Source of the DNA: VRUE01 sp963702575
GTDB lineage: Bacteria > Actinomycetota > Thermoleophilia > Solirubrobacterales > 70-9
DNA length: 64,000 nt
Assembly (NCBI GenBank): GCA_963702575.1
Contig: CAVPCU010000005.1
Span: 488,445-552,444, forward strand
Direction of reading: 5' to 3'
Shown: one piece after another, positions 1 to 12,826 of the stretch
Layout: every line of letters starts with the position of its first letter
Position numbering within the stretch: the stretch's first letter is position 1
Translations under genes and position numbers: made by a program
The notes under the pieces: model-generated
Told to the model about the DNA's origin: nothing
Database searches by the model: none
The model's input: the letters and a program-made list of their open reading frames with translations, nothing else

Positions 1-766
1 GACCACCGTCGCCCGGCTGCTGGAGCGCGACGACTTCCAGAAGCGGCTCGCGGCGGGGACGCCGATCGCCGCGCTCGAGCTGCTCTACCCGCTGCTGCAG
101 GGCTACGACTCGGTCGCGGTGGAGGCCGACGTCGAGATCGGCGGCACCGACCAGAAGTTCAACCTGCTCTTCGGGCGCGACATCCAGGCCGCATACGGGC
201 AGAAGCCGCAATCGATCATGACGATGCCGATCCTGGTCGGCATCGACGGCTCGCAGAAGATGAGCAAGTCGCTCGGCAACTACGTCGGCGTCACCGAGGC
301 CCCGGAGGAGATGTTCGGCAAGCTGATGCGCGTTCCCGACACGGCGATGCCCGAGTACTTCCGCCTGCTGCTCGGCTCGGATGTACCTCCGGGCCCGCCC
401 AACGAGGCGAAGCGCGAGCTGGGCCGGCGGATCGTCGCCCGCTTCCACGGCGAGGGTGCGGCGGGGGAGGCGGAGGAGCACTTCGACCGCCTCTTCGTCC
501 GCCACGAGGCGCCGGAGGAGATCGAGGAGCTCGGGCTCGTCGCCTTCGCCGACGGCAACGGGGGCACCGTGCACCTGCCGCTGGTGATGGCCGGCGCCTT
601 CGAGATCAGCTCGAGCGAGGCGCGGCGCCTGCTCAAGCAGGGAGCCGTCAAGCTGGACGGCCAGCCGCTCGACGGCGGGCGGCTCGACGTCGATCCGGAC
701 GAGCTGGACGGGCGCGTCCTGCAGGTCGGCAAGCGCCGCTTCCGCCGCCTGCGGGCTGGCGCCTGA
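1..766 (+). CDS. tyrS: Tyrosyl-tRNA synthetase, C-terminal part (5' end outside window)
   Basis: Charges tRNA-Tyr with tyrosine. The reading frame is open from base 2, so the gene starts upstream of the window. Visible are the tyrosine-site segment VEADVEIGGTDQKF, which resembles the TyrZ-type subfamily rather than E. coli TyrS, then the class I KMSKS signature at 257-271. A C-terminal S4-like RNA-binding domain follows (SSSEARRLLKQGAVKLDG, roughly the last 70 residues). The N-terminal HIGH motif is not in the window. The stop is followed by the rrn leader, so tyrS is probably transcribed separately from the rRNA operon. Identity is secure; the subfamily assignment is from motif memory. Confidence 0.95.
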   Translation, partial: TTVARLLERDDFQKRLAAGTPIAALELLYPLLQGYDSVAVEADVEIGGTDQKFNLLFGRDIQAAYGQKPQSIMTMPILVGIDGSQKMSKSLGNYVGVTEAPEEMFGKLMRVPDTAMPEYFRLLLGSDVPPGPPNEAKRELGRRIVARFHGEGAAGEAEEHFDRLFVRHEAPEEIEELGLVAFADGNGGTVHLPLVMAGAFEISSSEARRLLKQGAVKLDGQPLDGGRLDVDPDELDGRVLQVGKRRFRRLRAGA

Positions 767-1078
767 GCCGAGCGGGCCCGCCAGGCGTCCCGCCGCTAGG
801 CAAGACGCCGCCGTAGCGCTATACTCCTCCGTCCCTCTGGGATTGGCCCTGTGCCGTCCCATGCGCAAACGACGGCGAGCCCCGTCGCGTTAGAGGCGCA
901 GCGGTCTTTGAAAACTGAGCAGCGTGCACTCCGCAGGCCCACGGGTCTGTGGAATGTTTGAGCCCGATCCACTCGGCCCGTCAGCGTGCCGAGTGGTCTG
1001 ATTTACCCGTCATGCCGGCCGCCGAGTATGTGTACCCGGTGGCCTGCCAGGCATGGCATCTCTCTGTAAGAAGCACTC
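767..1078 (+). promoter_or_regulatory. rrn promoter/leader region
   Basis: This 312-base stretch between tyrS and 16S has no credible protein gene. A -10-like TATACT lies at 820-825; no good -35 is visible at 16-18 bases upstream, so the promoter call is weak. At 905-916 TCTTTGAAAACT resembles the boxA/processing element found ahead of rRNA genes in other Gram-positives. Further downstream are small inverted repeats, for example CCACTCGG/CCGAGTGG around 969-995. The short ORFs crossing into 16S are not genes. Confidence 0.5.
901..925 (+). other. 5' arm of the 16S precursor processing stem
   Basis: Bases 901-925 pair with 2682-2706 downstream of 16S at 23 of 25 positions. The shared core is ACGCTGCTCAGTTTT on the distal arm. 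Such a helix bringing both ends of pre-16S together is the usual RNase III-type processing substrate. The complementarity is seen directly; the processing role is inferred from rrn operons in general. Confidence 0.75.
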
Positions 1079-2623
<1,545 letters not shown>

Positions 2624-2840
2624 CTAGGGAGATTTCTCTAGAACGTCGACCGGGCTCCCCAGTGGCTGTATGTCACTGGGAACGCTGCTCAGTTTTGAGA
2701 GACCGCCGGCGGAAGCACTCCGCCGCGTGTGCCTCGGTGGACCTTGAAAACTGCACAAGGCCAATAATAAGAGCCTGCCGCAAGGCGGGCTCTGGGTAAT
2801 TTAATTACGACCTGAACACGTATGTGTACAGGTCGCTCAC
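2624..2840 (+). other. 16S-23S internal transcribed spacer without tRNA
   Basis: The 217-base spacer contains no tRNA-like cloverleaf. It holds the 3' arm of the 16S stem (2682-2706) and the 5' arm of the 23S stem (2735-2765). Two small hairpins follow: one with arms GAGCCTGCC and GGCGGGCTC near 2771-2792, and one with arms CGACCTG/CAGGTCG near 2807-2836. Many Actinomycetota lack tRNA genes in this spacer, which fits. Confidence 0.8.
2735..2765 (+). other. 5' arm of the 23S precursor processing stem
   Basis: Bases 2735-2765 are complementary to 5854-5884 over 31 positions with one mismatch. This includes a perfect 23-base block whose distal strand begins ATTGGCCTTGTGCAG. It encloses the whole 23S gene and is the expected pre-23S processing helix. 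Both this stem and the 16S stem contain the motif TTGAAAACTG. Confidence 0.8.
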
Positions 2841-5841
<3,001 letters not shown>

Positions 5842-5903
5842 ATATTTTTACCCATTGGCCTTGTGCAGTTTTCAAGCTCCACCGGGGGCGGTCTCGCAAA
5901 ATT

Positions 5904-6020
5904 TCCGGTGGCGCATAGCGAGGGGGAAACACCTCTTCCCATTCCGAACAGAGCAGTTAAGCCCCTCAGCGCCGATGGTACTTGGAGGGCAACCTCCTGG
6001 GAGAGTAGGTCGCCGCCGGT
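5904..6020 (+). rRNA. rrf: 5S ribosomal RNA
   Basis: About 117 bases downstream of 23S. The terminal helix is formed by CCGGTGGCG (from 5905) with CGCCGCCGG (ending 6019). Internal hallmarks include CCATTCCGAACAGAG and GCGCCGATGGTACT. It is followed at once by a T-run, completing the usual 16S-23S-5S order. Confidence 0.95.
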
Positions 6021-6056
6021 TCTTTTTTACGGGTCCGCCACGACGAGGTGGCGGCC
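6008..6056 (+). terminator. rrn terminator region
   Basis: The 3' strand of the 5S terminal helix runs straight into a T-rich tract (6020-6028), and a second hairpin with arms CCGCCAC/GTGGCGG lies at 6035-6054. The T-run directly after a strong GC helix is the likeliest end of the rRNA transcript. Confidence 0.55.
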
Positions 6057-6322
6057 CTGGTGCGTCCGAATGAGCTGCGCGACTACGCCACGGTCGCGCG
6101 GCTCGCGTGGCGCTGCCACGCCACGCCACACGCCCGCGGCGTCTCGCTTGCTCCTCGAACGCCCCGGCCCACCCCTCTCTTCGCGACGGACCCGGACGGC
6201 TTGCACAATCCCTGAGCCGGCTCGAGGCCGTACTCGCCGAGGGTGGCGAAGTCGATCATGAGGTCTACTGCGTCGGCCAGGCGGCTGGTGAGGTCTTTTT
6301 CGTATCGAACATGGGTTCGAAT
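6057..6322. other. Spacer after the rrn operon; no confident gene
   Basis: No standard ORF here resembles a known family. On the minus strand, directly after and in phase with the hydrolase stop codon, a frame reads DLTSRLADAVDLMIDFATLG, which looks protein-like in composition. It has no plausible start and may be a decayed or indel-disrupted tail. A GGTTCGAATC near 6313 resembles a tRNA T-loop, but no cloverleaf surrounds it. Confidence 0.35.
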
Positions 6323-7335
6323 CTACGGACGCTTCCGGACGACTTCGCGATTCTGCAGGCGTTTTTGCAATTCGTGCCTGACGGGCTTGTCGAAGCCAAG
6401 CACCAGCGCCGCCGTCTCGGCCGGTTTCTCGACGTTGGGGGAGTGGCCGGCGCCGGGATCAGCTTGGTCTCGACGCCCGGCACGATCGCGCGGTATTCGG
6501 CCAGCCGCGCGGCCGGGTCTTCGAGGATCTGCTCTTCGGCGCCCATCATCACCAGCAGCGGCTTGCCGGTCGCCTTCATCCGGTTGGCGAGGCCCTCTTC
6601 CTTGCTGTAGTCGTCGGAGCCTTCGGGGGAGTCGTGGTAGGAGCTGTAGGTCATCCGGTCGACGTCTTCGACGAACGCGTCGGGAACGTCGAAGCCTGGG
6701 GCGAAGGCGACCTCGAGGCCCTTGCGCACGGCGAAGTCGGGCTTGATCCGCCACAGCGCCTCGCCGATGACCGGGGCGAAGGCGGCGTTGGCGATCAGCC
6801 CCAGGGACGACTCCTTCGTGGGTCGTCGCGGTGTCGATGATGACGACCCGTTCGACCAGCTCGGGCGAGCGTTCGGCGAGCGCCGACGGCGACCGAGCCG
6901 CCGAGCGAGTGGCCGACGACCTCGGCGTTCCTGCACGCCGAGGCGCGCCAGCGCCTGGGCGACCAGGTCGGCCTGGTTGGGGATCGTGTAGCCCGAGGTC
7001 GGCTTTTCCGAGCCGCCGTGGCCCGAGCAGGTCGACCGCGATCACCCGGTGCGTGCGGTCGAGCAGCGGCATCATCCCGTTCCACCAGTCGATCCCGCAG
7101 CTGAAGCAGTGGATGAGGACGATCGGCGGCGCGTTCCGCGGGCCTTTGTCGACCACCTGCAGGTCGCCACCCGGCAGGTGGAGGATGCGGCCTGCCGGGC
7201 ACGGTCACCTCGGCCGCCTTGCGTTTCGTTGTCGGTGACGACGGCGTTGACGCCGAGCAGCACGGCGAGCGCGACGACGACGCCGATCAGCGATCTTCCA
7301 GCCGCCTCCCCATCGGCAGGTACCCTAGCCGGCAC
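6323..7335 (-). pseudogene. Alpha/beta hydrolase with N-terminal membrane anchor, frame broken at about seven places
   Basis: Joining pieces from three minus-strand frames gives a coherent protein of roughly 310-330 residues. It starts with a hydrophobic anchor (LIGVVVALAVLLGVNAVV). The hydrolase fold follows: an oxyanion-region segment PPIVLIHCFSCG, a nucleophile elbow GHSLGGSVAV, and a C-terminal catalytic-histidine motif GHSPNVEKP. Each junction is repaired by adding or removing one base, typically an extra or missing G or C in a short run (for example near 7034, 6950 and 6455). It is divergent from murA with starts only a few bases apart. Several secreted or anchored esterases have this layout; the substrate is unknown. 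Read as written it is not translatable, but sequencing error is a real alternative to decay. Confidence 0.7.
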
Positions 7336-7337
7336 CG

Positions 7338-8639
7338 ATGGAGAAATTCGTCATCGACGGAGGGGTGCCGCTCTCGGGCGAGCTGACGGCGGCCGGCAAC
7401 AAGAACGCGGCGCTGCCGATCCTCGCCGCCTGCCTGCTCACCGAGGAGGAGCTGCTCCTGCACCGGGTGCCGCGGATCCGCGACACCGAGGCCCAGATCG
7501 CGCTGCTCGAGCGGCCTCGGCGTCGAGGCGGCATGGGTCGCCGACAACAGCCTGCGGCTCTGCGCCGCAGGGGTCTCCGAGGTCGACGGTCGACGAGGAG
7601 CTCTCCGACAAGATCCGCGCCTCGTTCCTGCTCGCGGGCCCGCTGCTGGCGCGCTTCGGCGAGGCGAGGATGCCGCCGCCCGGCGGCGACTTCATCGGCC
7701 GCCGCCGCCTCGACGCCCACCTCGACGCCTTCGCCGATCTCGGCGCCCGGGTCGAGGGCGATCGCTGGATCGAGCTGACCGCGCCGGCCGGCGGGCTGCG
7801 GCCCTGCGCGATCTTCATGGACGAGCCCTCGGTGATGGGAACCGAGAACGCCCTGATGGCCGCGGCGCTGACCCCGGGGCCGACGACGATCTCCAACGCC
7901 GCCTGCGAGCCCCACGTGCAGGACCTGGCTCGGCTGCTGAGCGCCATGGGCGCCGAGGTCGAGCGGCATCGGCTCCAACGTGATGACCGTTCACGGCCGC
8001 GACCGGCTCGGCGGCGCCGAGCACACGATCTCGCCCGACCACATCGAGGTCGGCAGCTTCATGGCGCTCGCCGCCGCGACCGGCGGCGAGCTGCGCATCC
8101 GCGACGCGGGCCCGGCGGATCTGACGATGGTCCGGCGGCAGTTCCGCCGCCTCGGCCTCGAGTCGAGGATCGACGGCGAGGACGTGATCGTGCCGCCCGA
8201 GCAGCGGCTGCGGATCAAGGCCGACGTCGGCGACGCGATCCCGAAGATCGAGGACGGCCCCTGGCCCGCCTTCCCGGCCGACCTCACCTCGATCGCGCTG
8301 GCGCTCGCCACCCAGGCGGACGGCGAGGTGCTGATCTTCGAGAAGATGTTCGAGAACCGCCTCTTCTTCGTCGACAAGCTGGTCGCGATGGGCGCTCGGA
8401 TCACGCTGTGCGATCCCCACAGGGCGATCGTCAGCGGTCCGAGCCGGCTTCACGGCGAACGCGTCGAGAGCCCCGACATCCGCGCCGGGATGGCGATGCT
8501 CATCGCCGCCCTGGCGGCCGACGGCGTCTCGGAGATCGGCAACATCCGCCAGATCGACCGCGGCTACGAGGCGATCGACGAGCGCCTGCGCGGCCTCGGC
8601 GCCCGCATTGAACGGGTCTCTGCGGAGATCCCCGCCTAG
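7338..8639 (+). CDS. murA: UDP-N-acetylglucosamine 1-carboxyvinyltransferase, frameshifted as written
   Basis: First committed step of peptidoglycan synthesis: transfers enolpyruvate from PEP to UDP-GlcNAc in the cytoplasm. The start at 7338 gives MEKFVIDGGVPLSGEL followed by GNKNAALP with the conserved Lys-Asn pair. The frame breaks near 7514, 7586 and 7964 (two of these are gcgc read as gcggc) and then resumes cleanly. The assembled protein is about 430 residues, normal for MurA. Notably, the catalytic-loop position that is Cys115 in E. coli is Asp here (GGDFIGRRRLDAHL, codon 7688-7690). That substitution is known in mycobacteria and chlamydiae and confers fosfomycin insensitivity. Since MurA is essential, the breaks are probably consensus errors unless a second copy exists. 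Confidence 0.88.
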
Positions 8640-8675
8640 CAGGGCATCGACCGCCGCTCTCGTAAGGTCACGCGG

Positions 8676-9665
8676 ATGATCCATCCGATCCCCCCAGGAA
8701 CCCGGGACATCCTTCCCGACGAGATGCGCGAGCTGCGCCGTCTCCACCTCGCCCTGATCGAGGTCTTCGAGGCGCGCGGCTACGGCGAGGTCTCGACGCC
8801 GGCGATCGAGTACGACGAGGTGCTGGCCCGCGGCGACGGCCGCACCGCCGACTCCGCCTACCGCTTCTTCGACGAGCGCGGCGACCTGCTGGCGCTGCGC
8901 TCCGACATGACCGTGCCGATCGCCCGCCTGGTCGCCTCCCGCTACGAGGGGGCCGAGCTGCCGCTGCGGCTCTGCTACCTGGCCAACGCCTTCCGCGCGG
9001 TACGGCCGCAGCGCGGACAGATGCGGGAGTTCGCGCAGGCCGGGGTGGAGCTGATCGGCGCGCCGGCGCCGGAGGGGACCGCGGAGGTCGTCGAGGTGCT
9101 CGAGGCGACGCTCGACGCCGCCGGCCTCGACCGCGCCGTGATCGGCCTCGGCGACGCCGACCTCTACCGCCAGCTCCTGGCCGAGTACGGGGTCGATGAG
9201 GCCGCCCGCGACTCGGTCCTCGCGCGGCTCGCGACGCACGACCTGGTCGGCCTCGAGCTCGAGCTCTCACAGGCGGGGATCGACGACGAGCACGTTGCCA
9301 CCTGCGTCGCGCTCTCGCAGCTCCGCGGAGGGCGGGAGGTGCTCGAGCAGGCCCGCGCCCTCGGCGGCGTCGCGGTCGAGCGCGCGACCGCCAGGCTGGG
9401 CGAGACGCTCGGAGCGCTAGAGCAGCGCGGCGCCGCGGGCCGCGTCCAGGTCGACCTCGGCCTGTTGCGCGACCTCGGCTACTACAGCGGCGCGATCCTC
9501 GAGGTCTACGACCCAGCGCTTGGCCACGTTCTTGGCGGCGGCGGCCGCTATGACGGCCTGCTGAAGCGCTTCGGGGTCGACCTGCCGGCGGCCGGCTTCG
9601 CCCTCTACCTGGAGCGCGTCCACGTCGCCCAGATGGAGGAGTCGCGCCGGGGGGAGGGACGATGA
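8676..9665 (+). CDS. hisZ: ATP phosphoribosyltransferase regulatory subunit HisZ
   Basis: A 329-residue paralogue of the histidyl-tRNA synthetase catalytic core. It partners the short form of HisG in the first step of histidine synthesis. Visible are PPGTRDILPDE at the N-terminus, the class II-like segment LRSDMTVPIARLVASR, and GHVLGGGGRYDGLL near the C-terminus. The tRNA anticodon-binding domain of true HisRS is missing, and the next gene is a 226-residue HisG, so HisZ rather than HisS is the right call. It opens the his operon and overlaps hisG by ATGA at 9662. Confidence 0.92.
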   Translation: MIHPIPPGTRDILPDEMRELRRLHLALIEVFEARGYGEVSTPAIEYDEVLARGDGRTADSAYRFFDERGDLLALRSDMTVPIARLVASRYEGAELPLRLCYLANAFRAVRPQRGQMREFAQAGVELIGAPAPEGTAEVVEVLEATLDAAGLDRAVIGLGDADLYRQLLAEYGVDEAARDSVLARLATHDLVGLELELSQAGIDDEHVATCVALSQLRGGREVLEQARALGGVAVERATARLGETLGALEQRGAAGRVQVDLGLLRDLGYYSGAILEVYDPALGHVLGGGGRYDGLLKRFGVDLPAAGFALYLERVHVAQMEESRRGEGR

Positions 9666-10342
9666 GCGTCGAAGTCGCCGGAACCGCCCGCCCGATGCCG
9701 TCCGGGCCGCTGAAGCTGGCGGTTCCCCGCGGCAACCTGCTCGAGGACACCCTCGACCTGCTCGACGCGGCCGGGCTCGAGACCGCCGCCGTGCGGGGCT
9801 CCTCGCGCGCGCTGATCTTCCCCGGCGAGCGAATCTCGCTGGTGACGATGCGGCCCTCCGACGTGCCCACCTACGTCGAGGCCGGCGCCGCCGACGTCGG
9901 GATCGTCGGCAAGGACGTCCTGCTCGAGCAGTCCGACCGGATGGTCTACGAGCTGCTCGACCTCGGCTACGGCCGCTGCCGCATGGTCCTCGCCGGCCGC
10001 AAGGGCGACGAGAGCCTGGGGGAGTCTCAGCGGCGCCTGGGGATGATGCGGATCGCGACCAAGTACCCGCGCATCGCCGAACGCCACTTCGAGGCGACCG
10101 GCCGTCAGGTCGAGGCGATCGAGGTCAAGGGCTCGGTCGAGCTGGCGCCGCTGATCGGCCTCGCCGACGGCATCGTCGACCTGGTCGCCAGCGGCCGCAC
10201 GCTGGAGGAGAACGACCTCGAGGTCCGCGAGGAGATCGTCGAGTGCACCGCCCGCTTCGTCGCCAACCGCGTCGCCCACAAGCTGCGCGCCGCTGAGATC
10301 GACGAGCTGACGGCGCGGCTCAGGGAGGCGGCGGCGCGATGA
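9662..10342 (+). CDS. hisG: ATP phosphoribosyltransferase, short form
   Basis: Catalyses condensation of ATP and PRPP, the committed and feedback-controlled step of histidine synthesis. At 226 residues it lacks the C-terminal ACT-like regulatory domain of long HisG, consistent with the adjacent hisZ. Family signatures include LKLAVPRGNLLEDT near residue 16, a ligand-binding segment AGAADVGIVGKDVL, and VEAIEVKGSVELAPLIGLAD before the PRPP-binding IVDLVASGRTLEEN. Its start overlaps the hisZ stop and its stop overlaps the hisD start, so translation is probably coupled. Confidence 0.95.
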   Translation: MSVEVAGTARPMPSGPLKLAVPRGNLLEDTLDLLDAAGLETAAVRGSSRALIFPGERISLVTMRPSDVPTYVEAGAADVGIVGKDVLLEQSDRMVYELLDLGYGRCRMVLAGRKGDESLGESQRRLGMMRIATKYPRIAERHFEATGRQVEAIEVKGSVELAPLIGLADGIVDLVASGRTLEENDLEVREEIVECTARFVANRVAHKLRAAEIDELTARLREAAAR

Positions 10343-11610
10343 GGGTTGCATCGCTCGAATGGGCTGACCCGACCCGAACGGCGACCGCGATCCGCGACTC
10401 GGTAGCGAGGATCACCCGATTTCCCGACGTGGCGCCGATAGCCGATCGGATCGCCCGCGAAGGCGACGCGGCCATCAAGCAGCTAACCGAAGAACATGAC
10501 GCGATCGATCGCCCGCCATCGAGCCTGCGGGTGAGCGGCGATGAAGTCGAAGACGCGTTCCGGGGGCTGTCCGCGGAAGTCAGGGCGGCGATGGAGGCGG
10601 CTAGCGGCAACATTCGGCGCGTCGCGGAAGCACAGATCGACTCGCAGCCGCGCTCGATAGCGCTTCCGGATGGCCAGGTCGTATCGATCAGAGAGCTGGC
10701 GGTGGGGTCCGCTGGCATCTACGCGCCCGGCGGGAGAGCCGCTTATCCGTCGAGCGTCTTGATGTGCGCAATCCCGGCTCGGGTTGCCGGTGTTCGCCGT
10801 ATCGCTCTTGCAAGCCCTCCTGGCCCAGATGGTCGCGTTGCGCGTCCCGTGCTCGCCGCAGCCGCGCTTTGCGGGGTCGACGAGGTCTATGCGATGGGGG
10901 GTGCACAGGCCATATTTGCCCTGGCGTACGGCACCGAGACGATCACCCAGGTGGACGTTGTCGCAGGGCCGGGAAACCTGTGGGTTCAGGAGGCGAAGCG
11001 GGTCGTTTACGGTCGTGTGGGCATCGACTCCTACGCGGGACCATCGGAGCTGATGGTCGTCGCGGGCAGTAAGACCGAGTCTCGGTGGGCAGCACTGGAC
11101 ATCTGTTCCCAGGCTGAGCACGGTGAAGGTAGCGTGCTGGTAGCCGCATCGACCAACGCCGAGGTCCTGTCGACGATCGCTGACGAAACTCGCAGGATCG
11201 GCGATCAGTTCGAGGACATCGATCCCGGCGCACTTCTGACTACGGTTCATGTGGCCAGCGCCGAGGATGCGATCGCCTTGGCGAACGCGCTTGCTCCCGA
11301 GCATCTCCAGCTCTTCGACGAGGGCGCGGCGGCACTGGCCGACCGAGTCACGACCGCCGGCTGTGTCTTCGTCGGCCCATACAGCGCCACCGCCTTCGGC
11401 GACTACGTCGCCGGCTCCAACCACGTCCTGCCGACGGGGGGCGCGGGGCGTTTCTCGGGGCCGCTAGGTCCCGATGTCTTTCGCCGCAAGATCGCCACGG
11501 TGGAGGTCTCTGCCGAGGCGGCGGCGAAGCTGGCACCGCACGTTAAGACGCTCGCCGAGGCCGAGGGCTTCCCGGTTCACGGCGAGTCGGCGATGATTAG
11601 GACGCGATGA
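10339..11610 (+). CDS. hisD: Histidinol dehydrogenase
   Basis: Catalyses the last two oxidations, L-histidinol to histidine, with NAD and zinc. The 423-residue length is typical. Conserved regions include GIYAPGGRAAYPSSVLM, VAGPGNLWVQEAKR, SQAEHGEGSV (zinc ligands Gln and His), APEHLQL (catalytic Glu-His), GDYVAGSNHVLPT and the C-terminal zinc histidine in FPVHGESA. Base use is odd: from about 10340 to 11330 third positions are clearly less GC-rich than in neighbours, then the usual pattern returns. This suggests replacement of the 5' three quarters by recombination. It is coupled by ATGA to hisG and hisB. Confidence 0.96.
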   Translation: MRVASLEWADPTRTATAIRDSVARITRFPDVAPIADRIAREGDAAIKQLTEEHDAIDRPPSSLRVSGDEVEDAFRGLSAEVRAAMEAASGNIRRVAEAQIDSQPRSIALPDGQVVSIRELAVGSAGIYAPGGRAAYPSSVLMCAIPARVAGVRRIALASPPGPDGRVARPVLAAAALCGVDEVYAMGGAQAIFALAYGTETITQVDVVAGPGNLWVQEAKRVVYGRVGIDSYAGPSELMVVAGSKTESRWAALDICSQAEHGEGSVLVAASTNAEVLSTIADETRRIGDQFEDIDPGALLTTVHVASAEDAIALANALAPEHLQLFDEGAAALADRVTTAGCVFVGPYSATAFGDYVAGSNHVLPTGGAGRFSGPLGPDVFRRKIATVEVSAEAAAKLAPHVKTLAEAEGFPVHGESAMIRTR

Positions 11611-12197
11611 CGAGAACCGCGGAAAGAGAGCGCAGCACCGCCGAGACCAAGATCCAGCTCTCGCTGGATCTCGACGGCGGCGAGGCGAGCGCCGAGACCG
11701 GGGTCGGCTTCCTCGACCACATGCTCGACCTGCTCGCCCGTCACGGCCGGCTCGGACTGCGGGTCGAGGCGAGCGGCGACCTCGAGACCGGTGCGCACCA
11801 CACCGTCGAGGACGTCGGGATCGTCCTCGGCCAGGCGATCGACGAGGCGCTCGGCGACCGCGCCGGGATCCGCCGGTACGGCTCGGCCCTGGTGCCGATG
11901 GACGAGTCGCTGGCCGAGTGCGCGATCGACATCTCCGGCCGTCCGCTCTGCGTCTTCGAGGCAGAGCTGCCGACCACCTCGATCGCCGGCTTCGACACCG
12001 AGCTGGCCGAGGAGTTCTTCCGCGCCGTCGCGAACAGCGCGAAGCTGACCCTGCACGTGACCGTCCGCTCGGGCACCAACGCCCACCACATGATCGAGGC
12101 CGCCTTCAAGGCCTTCGCCAGGGCGCTGCGCGTCGCCGTCTCGGTCGACCCCGACGAGAGCGGCGTACCCTCGACCAAGGGGACCCTTTCCGAATGA
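11607..12197 (+). CDS. hisB: Imidazoleglycerol-phosphate dehydratase
   Basis: Dehydrates imidazoleglycerol phosphate, a manganese-dependent step of histidine synthesis. It is the 196-residue monofunctional form without a phosphatase domain. Both histidine-rich metal motifs are present: GAHHTVEDVGI near residue 64 and TNAHHMIEAAFKAFARAL near residue 153. ATGA overlaps on both sides show tight translational coupling within the his operon. A separate histidinol phosphatase and hisC are not in the window. Confidence 0.95.
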   Translation: MTRTAERERSTAETKIQLSLDLDGGEASAETGVGFLDHMLDLLARHGRLGLRVEASGDLETGAHHTVEDVGIVLGQAIDEALGDRAGIRRYGSALVPMDESLAECAIDISGRPLCVFEAELPTTSIAGFDTELAEEFFRAVANSAKLTLHVTVRSGTNAHHMIEAAFKAFARALRVAVSVDPDESGVPSTKGTLSE

Positions 12198-12826
12198 CCA
12201 CCCGGATCGCGATCCTCGACTACGGCATGGGCAACCTGCGCTCGGTGGAGAAGGCGCTGGAGCACGTCGGCGTGACGGCGACGATCACCTGCGACGACGA
12301 CGCCGTACGCGACGCCGACGGGCTGATCCTGCCCGGCGTCGGCGCCTTTCCGCGGGCGATGGAACGCGTGCGCGAGCGCGGCCTCGACGAGCTGATCGCC
12401 GAGCGCCTCGAGGCGGGCGTGCCGATCCTCGGCATCTGCCTCGGCCTGCAGCTGCTTTTCGACTCGACCACGGAGCTGGGCGGAGCGACGGGCCTCGGCC
12501 TGTTGCCGGGCGAGGTCGCCGAGCTCGACGCGGACGGCCTCAAGGTGCCGCACATCGGCTGGTCGCCGGTCCGCTGGGAGCGCGAGTCGCGCCTGGCCGA
12601 CGGGATCCCGACCGAGACGCCCTTCTACTTCGTCCACTCCTTCGCCCCGCGCCCCGCCGGGGACGAGCTGCTCGGCACGGCCGCCTACGGCGCCCGCTTC
12701 GCCTGCGCGGCCGAGCGCGACGACGTCTTCGGCGTCCAGTTCCACCCGGAGAAGTCGAGCACTGCAGGCCTGCGCCTGCTCTCCAACTTCGCGGGCATCT
12801 GCGCCAGGGCGCCAGCCGCGGCGTGA
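12194..12826 (+). CDS. hisH: Imidazole glycerol phosphate synthase glutaminase subunit
   Basis: Class I glutamine amidotransferase that supplies ammonia to HisF. The start at 12194 (ATG overlapping the hisB stop) gives 210 residues beginning MTTRIAILDYGMGNLRSV. The nucleophile Cys sits in GICLGLQLLF near residue 84, and the His-Glu of the triad in FGVQFHPEKS near the C-terminus. A longer upstream extension of this frame would lie inside hisB and is rejected. It is followed by hisA with a GTGA overlap, while hisF is two genes on. Confidence 0.95.
   Translation: MTTRIAILDYGMGNLRSVEKALEHVGVTATITCDDDAVRDADGLILPGVGAFPRAMERVRERGLDELIAERLEAGVPILGICLGLQLLFDSTTELGGATGLGLLPGEVAELDADGLKVPHIGWSPVRWERESRLADGIPTETPFYFVHSFAPRPAGDELLGTAAYGARFACAAERDDVFGVQFHPEKSSTAGLRLLSNFAGICARAPAAA

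Noticed and set aside
2624..2840. tRNA-Ile or tRNA-Ala in the 16S-23S spacer
   Set aside because: No cloverleaf or anticodon arm could be found; the spacer is filled by processing stems and small hairpins.
6303..6325. Possible tRNA fragment with T-loop-like GGTTCGAATC
   Set aside because: Flanking bases do not pair as a T-stem, and no acceptor or anticodon arm is present.
7049..7337. Plus-strand N-terminal extension of murA from 7049
   Set aside because: That frame is antisense to the hydrolase and is out of phase with the true MurA N-terminus, which begins at 7338 in another frame.
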